Shown: positions 63,023 to 64,000 of the stretch, piece by piece | Layout of the letters: the number at the start of each line of letters is the position of its first letter | Position numbering within the stretch: the stretch's first letter is position 1 | NCBI RefSeq assembly: GCF_006715145.1 | Contig: NZ_VFMR01000001.1 | Coordinates: 1,240,001 to 1,304,000, forward strand | Direction of reading: 5' to 3' | Length of the DNA: 64,000 nucleotides | Origin: Microbacterium sp. SLBN-146 | Lineage (GTDB): Bacteria > Actinomycetota > Actinomycetes > Actinomycetales > Microbacteriaceae | The notes under the pieces: model-generated | Database searches by the model: none | Told to the model about the DNA's origin: nothing | The model's input: only the letters and a program-made list of their open reading frames with translations | Position numbers and translations under genes: made by a program

Positions 63023-64000
63023 ATGTTGACCGAGAGCGAATCCGCGCTCGCACGTGCGGTGCTGATCCATGGCCCGATCTCGCGGCGCTCCCTCACCTCA
63101 CGTCTGGGTCTCTCGCCGGCCAGCTTGACCAGGCTGGCGAAGCCGTTCCTCGACCGCGGGATCCTCGTCGAGCAAGGGGAGACGCAGGACGGATCCGTCG
63201 GTCGGCCGACGAGGCCTTTGGACATCGCCCCGGATCTCGGTGTCTTCATCGGTGTGAAGCTGACCGGCGACCGCGTCTACGCGGCACTCACCGATGTCAG
63301 GGCCCGCCTGCTCGCGACGTCGGAAGCACCTATCGAGAAGCGCGATCCCGAAGCCGTCGTGGCCGCAGTGGAGAAGGCCATCGACTCCTTCGGCACTGCA
63401 CGGCCCAACGGCATCGGCGTCAGTATCGGAGGGGTCGTCTCCGACGGCGTCGTCGAGTTCGCCCCCTTCCTCGGGTGGCAGGACGTGGACTTCGCCGCTG
63501 CCCTCTCGCAGCGCACCAACGCTCCCGTCACGGTGGAGAACGACCTCGTCGCGCTCGCCGAGGCGGAGCGATGGTTCGGGCTCGGGCGAGGAATCGATGG
63601 CTTCTCCGTGATCACCATCGGTGAAGGAATCGGCTATGCGCTCGTCGTCCACGGCGAGGTCGTCCGATCGCGGGAGGCCGGCGTGGGGCTCGGTGGTCAT
63701 CTTCCACTGGCCGCGACAGGCCCCTTGTGTGCCGAGGGGCATCGCGGGTGCGCCCAGGCGCTGCTCACCTCCGGGTCGATCGCAGCGCAAGTGTCCGGTG
63801 CTCTGCAGCGACCCGTCGAGTACGACGAGGTGCTGAAGCTCGCGAGCGAGGGCAATCCCGCCGCACGCGCAGTGACGGGTGCCGCCGCGGATGCGCTCGG
63901 CCGATTCGTGGCGCTCGCCGCCAATCTCACGATGCAGCCCGCCGTGGTGCTCGCCGGCGACGGCGTCGCCCTGTTCGCGCTCGAAGAGTCTCGAGTGCGA
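63023..64000 (+). CDS. ROK-family transcriptional regulator (C-terminus beyond window)
   Basis: The first 326 residues are present. The N-terminal winged helix (about 5-60: ARAVLIHGPISRRSLTSRLG, then SPASLTRLAKPFLDRGILVE) precedes the ROK sugar-kinase-like domain (VFIGVKLTGDRVYAALTD, GIGVSIGGVV, NDLVALAEAE). The ROK zinc/signature region is modified: GLGGHLPL...GPLCAEGHRGC keeps one His and two Cys. Kinase activity is not expected in such regulators. GCGGGGGTG precedes the ATG. Divergent position marks it as regulator of the alpha-galactosidase operon. Confidence 0.9.
   Translation, partial: MLTESESALARAVLIHGPISRRSLTSRLGLSPASLTRLAKPFLDRGILVEQGETQDGSVGRPTRPLDIAPDLGVFIGVKLTGDRVYAALTDVRARLLATSEAPIEKRDPEAVVAAVEKAIDSFGTARPNGIGVSIGGVVSDGVVEFAPFLGWQDVDFAAALSQRTNAPVTVENDLVALAEAERWFGLGRGIDGFSVITIGEGIGYALVVHGEVVRSREAGVGLGGHLPLAATGPLCAEGHRGCAQALLTSGSIAAQVSGALQRPVEYDEVLKLASEGNPAARAVTGAAADALGRFVALAANLTMQPAVVLAGDGVALFALEESRVR

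Overview
The window is high-GC, gene-dense, single-chromosome-type sequence from an actinobacterium of the Microbacteriaceae, most likely Microbacterium or a close relative. The pointers are the tilS-hpt-ftsH-folE-folP-folB-folK-DUF3180-PH-PH-lysS order, the Glu-Asp-Phe tRNA cluster, a ClpC with the typical actinobacterial N-terminus, GTG starts with 4-bp overlaps, and a very frequent word GGATGCC/GGCATCC. No phage, plasmid, CRISPR or rRNA genes were seen. Genus is inferred from style and gene order, not from a marker comparison.

Layout. 1-6.8 kb: a truncated secreted protein, an orphan membrane protein bracketed by two 67-bp palindromes, a TMEM175-type channel, a levodione-reductase-like SDR, a CPBP membrane protease, a protein with two MarR-like domains and an AhpD-like enzyme. 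6.9-7.2 kb: three tRNAs. 7.4-23.8 kb: conserved housekeeping core (M23 peptidase, inorganic pyrophosphatase, tilS, hpt, ftsH, folate operon, two PH-domain proteins, DUF2520 protein, lysS, DUF4192 protein, cardiolipin synthase). 23.9-28 kb: accessory stretch with an internally duplicated lipoprotein, a VSR-like (DUF559) nuclease gene surrounded by five 59-bp palindromic units, and an XRE/DUF2975 membrane operon. 28-30.6 kb: clpC.

30.6-38.5 kb: a four-gene operon coding for two transglutaminase-like proteins, a circularly permuted ATP-grasp/alpha-E protein and a zinc-ribbon metallopeptidase, a predicted peptide-ligation or protein-modification system of unknown product. 38.5-40.1 kb: an ArgA-type acetyltransferase, an anchored extracellular protein and a candidate small RNA with C-rich loops. 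40.1-47 kb: an amine-utilisation locus (permease, glutamine-synthetase-like ligase, class I amidotransferase-type hydrolase, aldehyde dehydrogenase, SDR, GntR regulator) that looks like the gamma-glutamyl pathway but carries an SDR where the amine oxidase would be, suggesting an alkanolamine substrate. 47-51.5 kb: radA, L-lactate dehydrogenase, a drug-efflux MFS protein, tRNA-Ser.

51.6-64 kb: sugar uptake. A LacI repressor faces a rhamnose-type ABC importer (ATPase, two permeases, binding protein) with a clear promoter and operator. A convergent operon then encodes an alpha-galactosidase and a CUT1 importer without its own ATPase, divergent from a ROK regulator cut by the window end.

The least expected signal lies between genes: three unrelated families of palindromic units, each with an exact fixed length (67, 59 and 98 bp), an outer stem and a variable middle. 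Two families bracket a single accessory gene.
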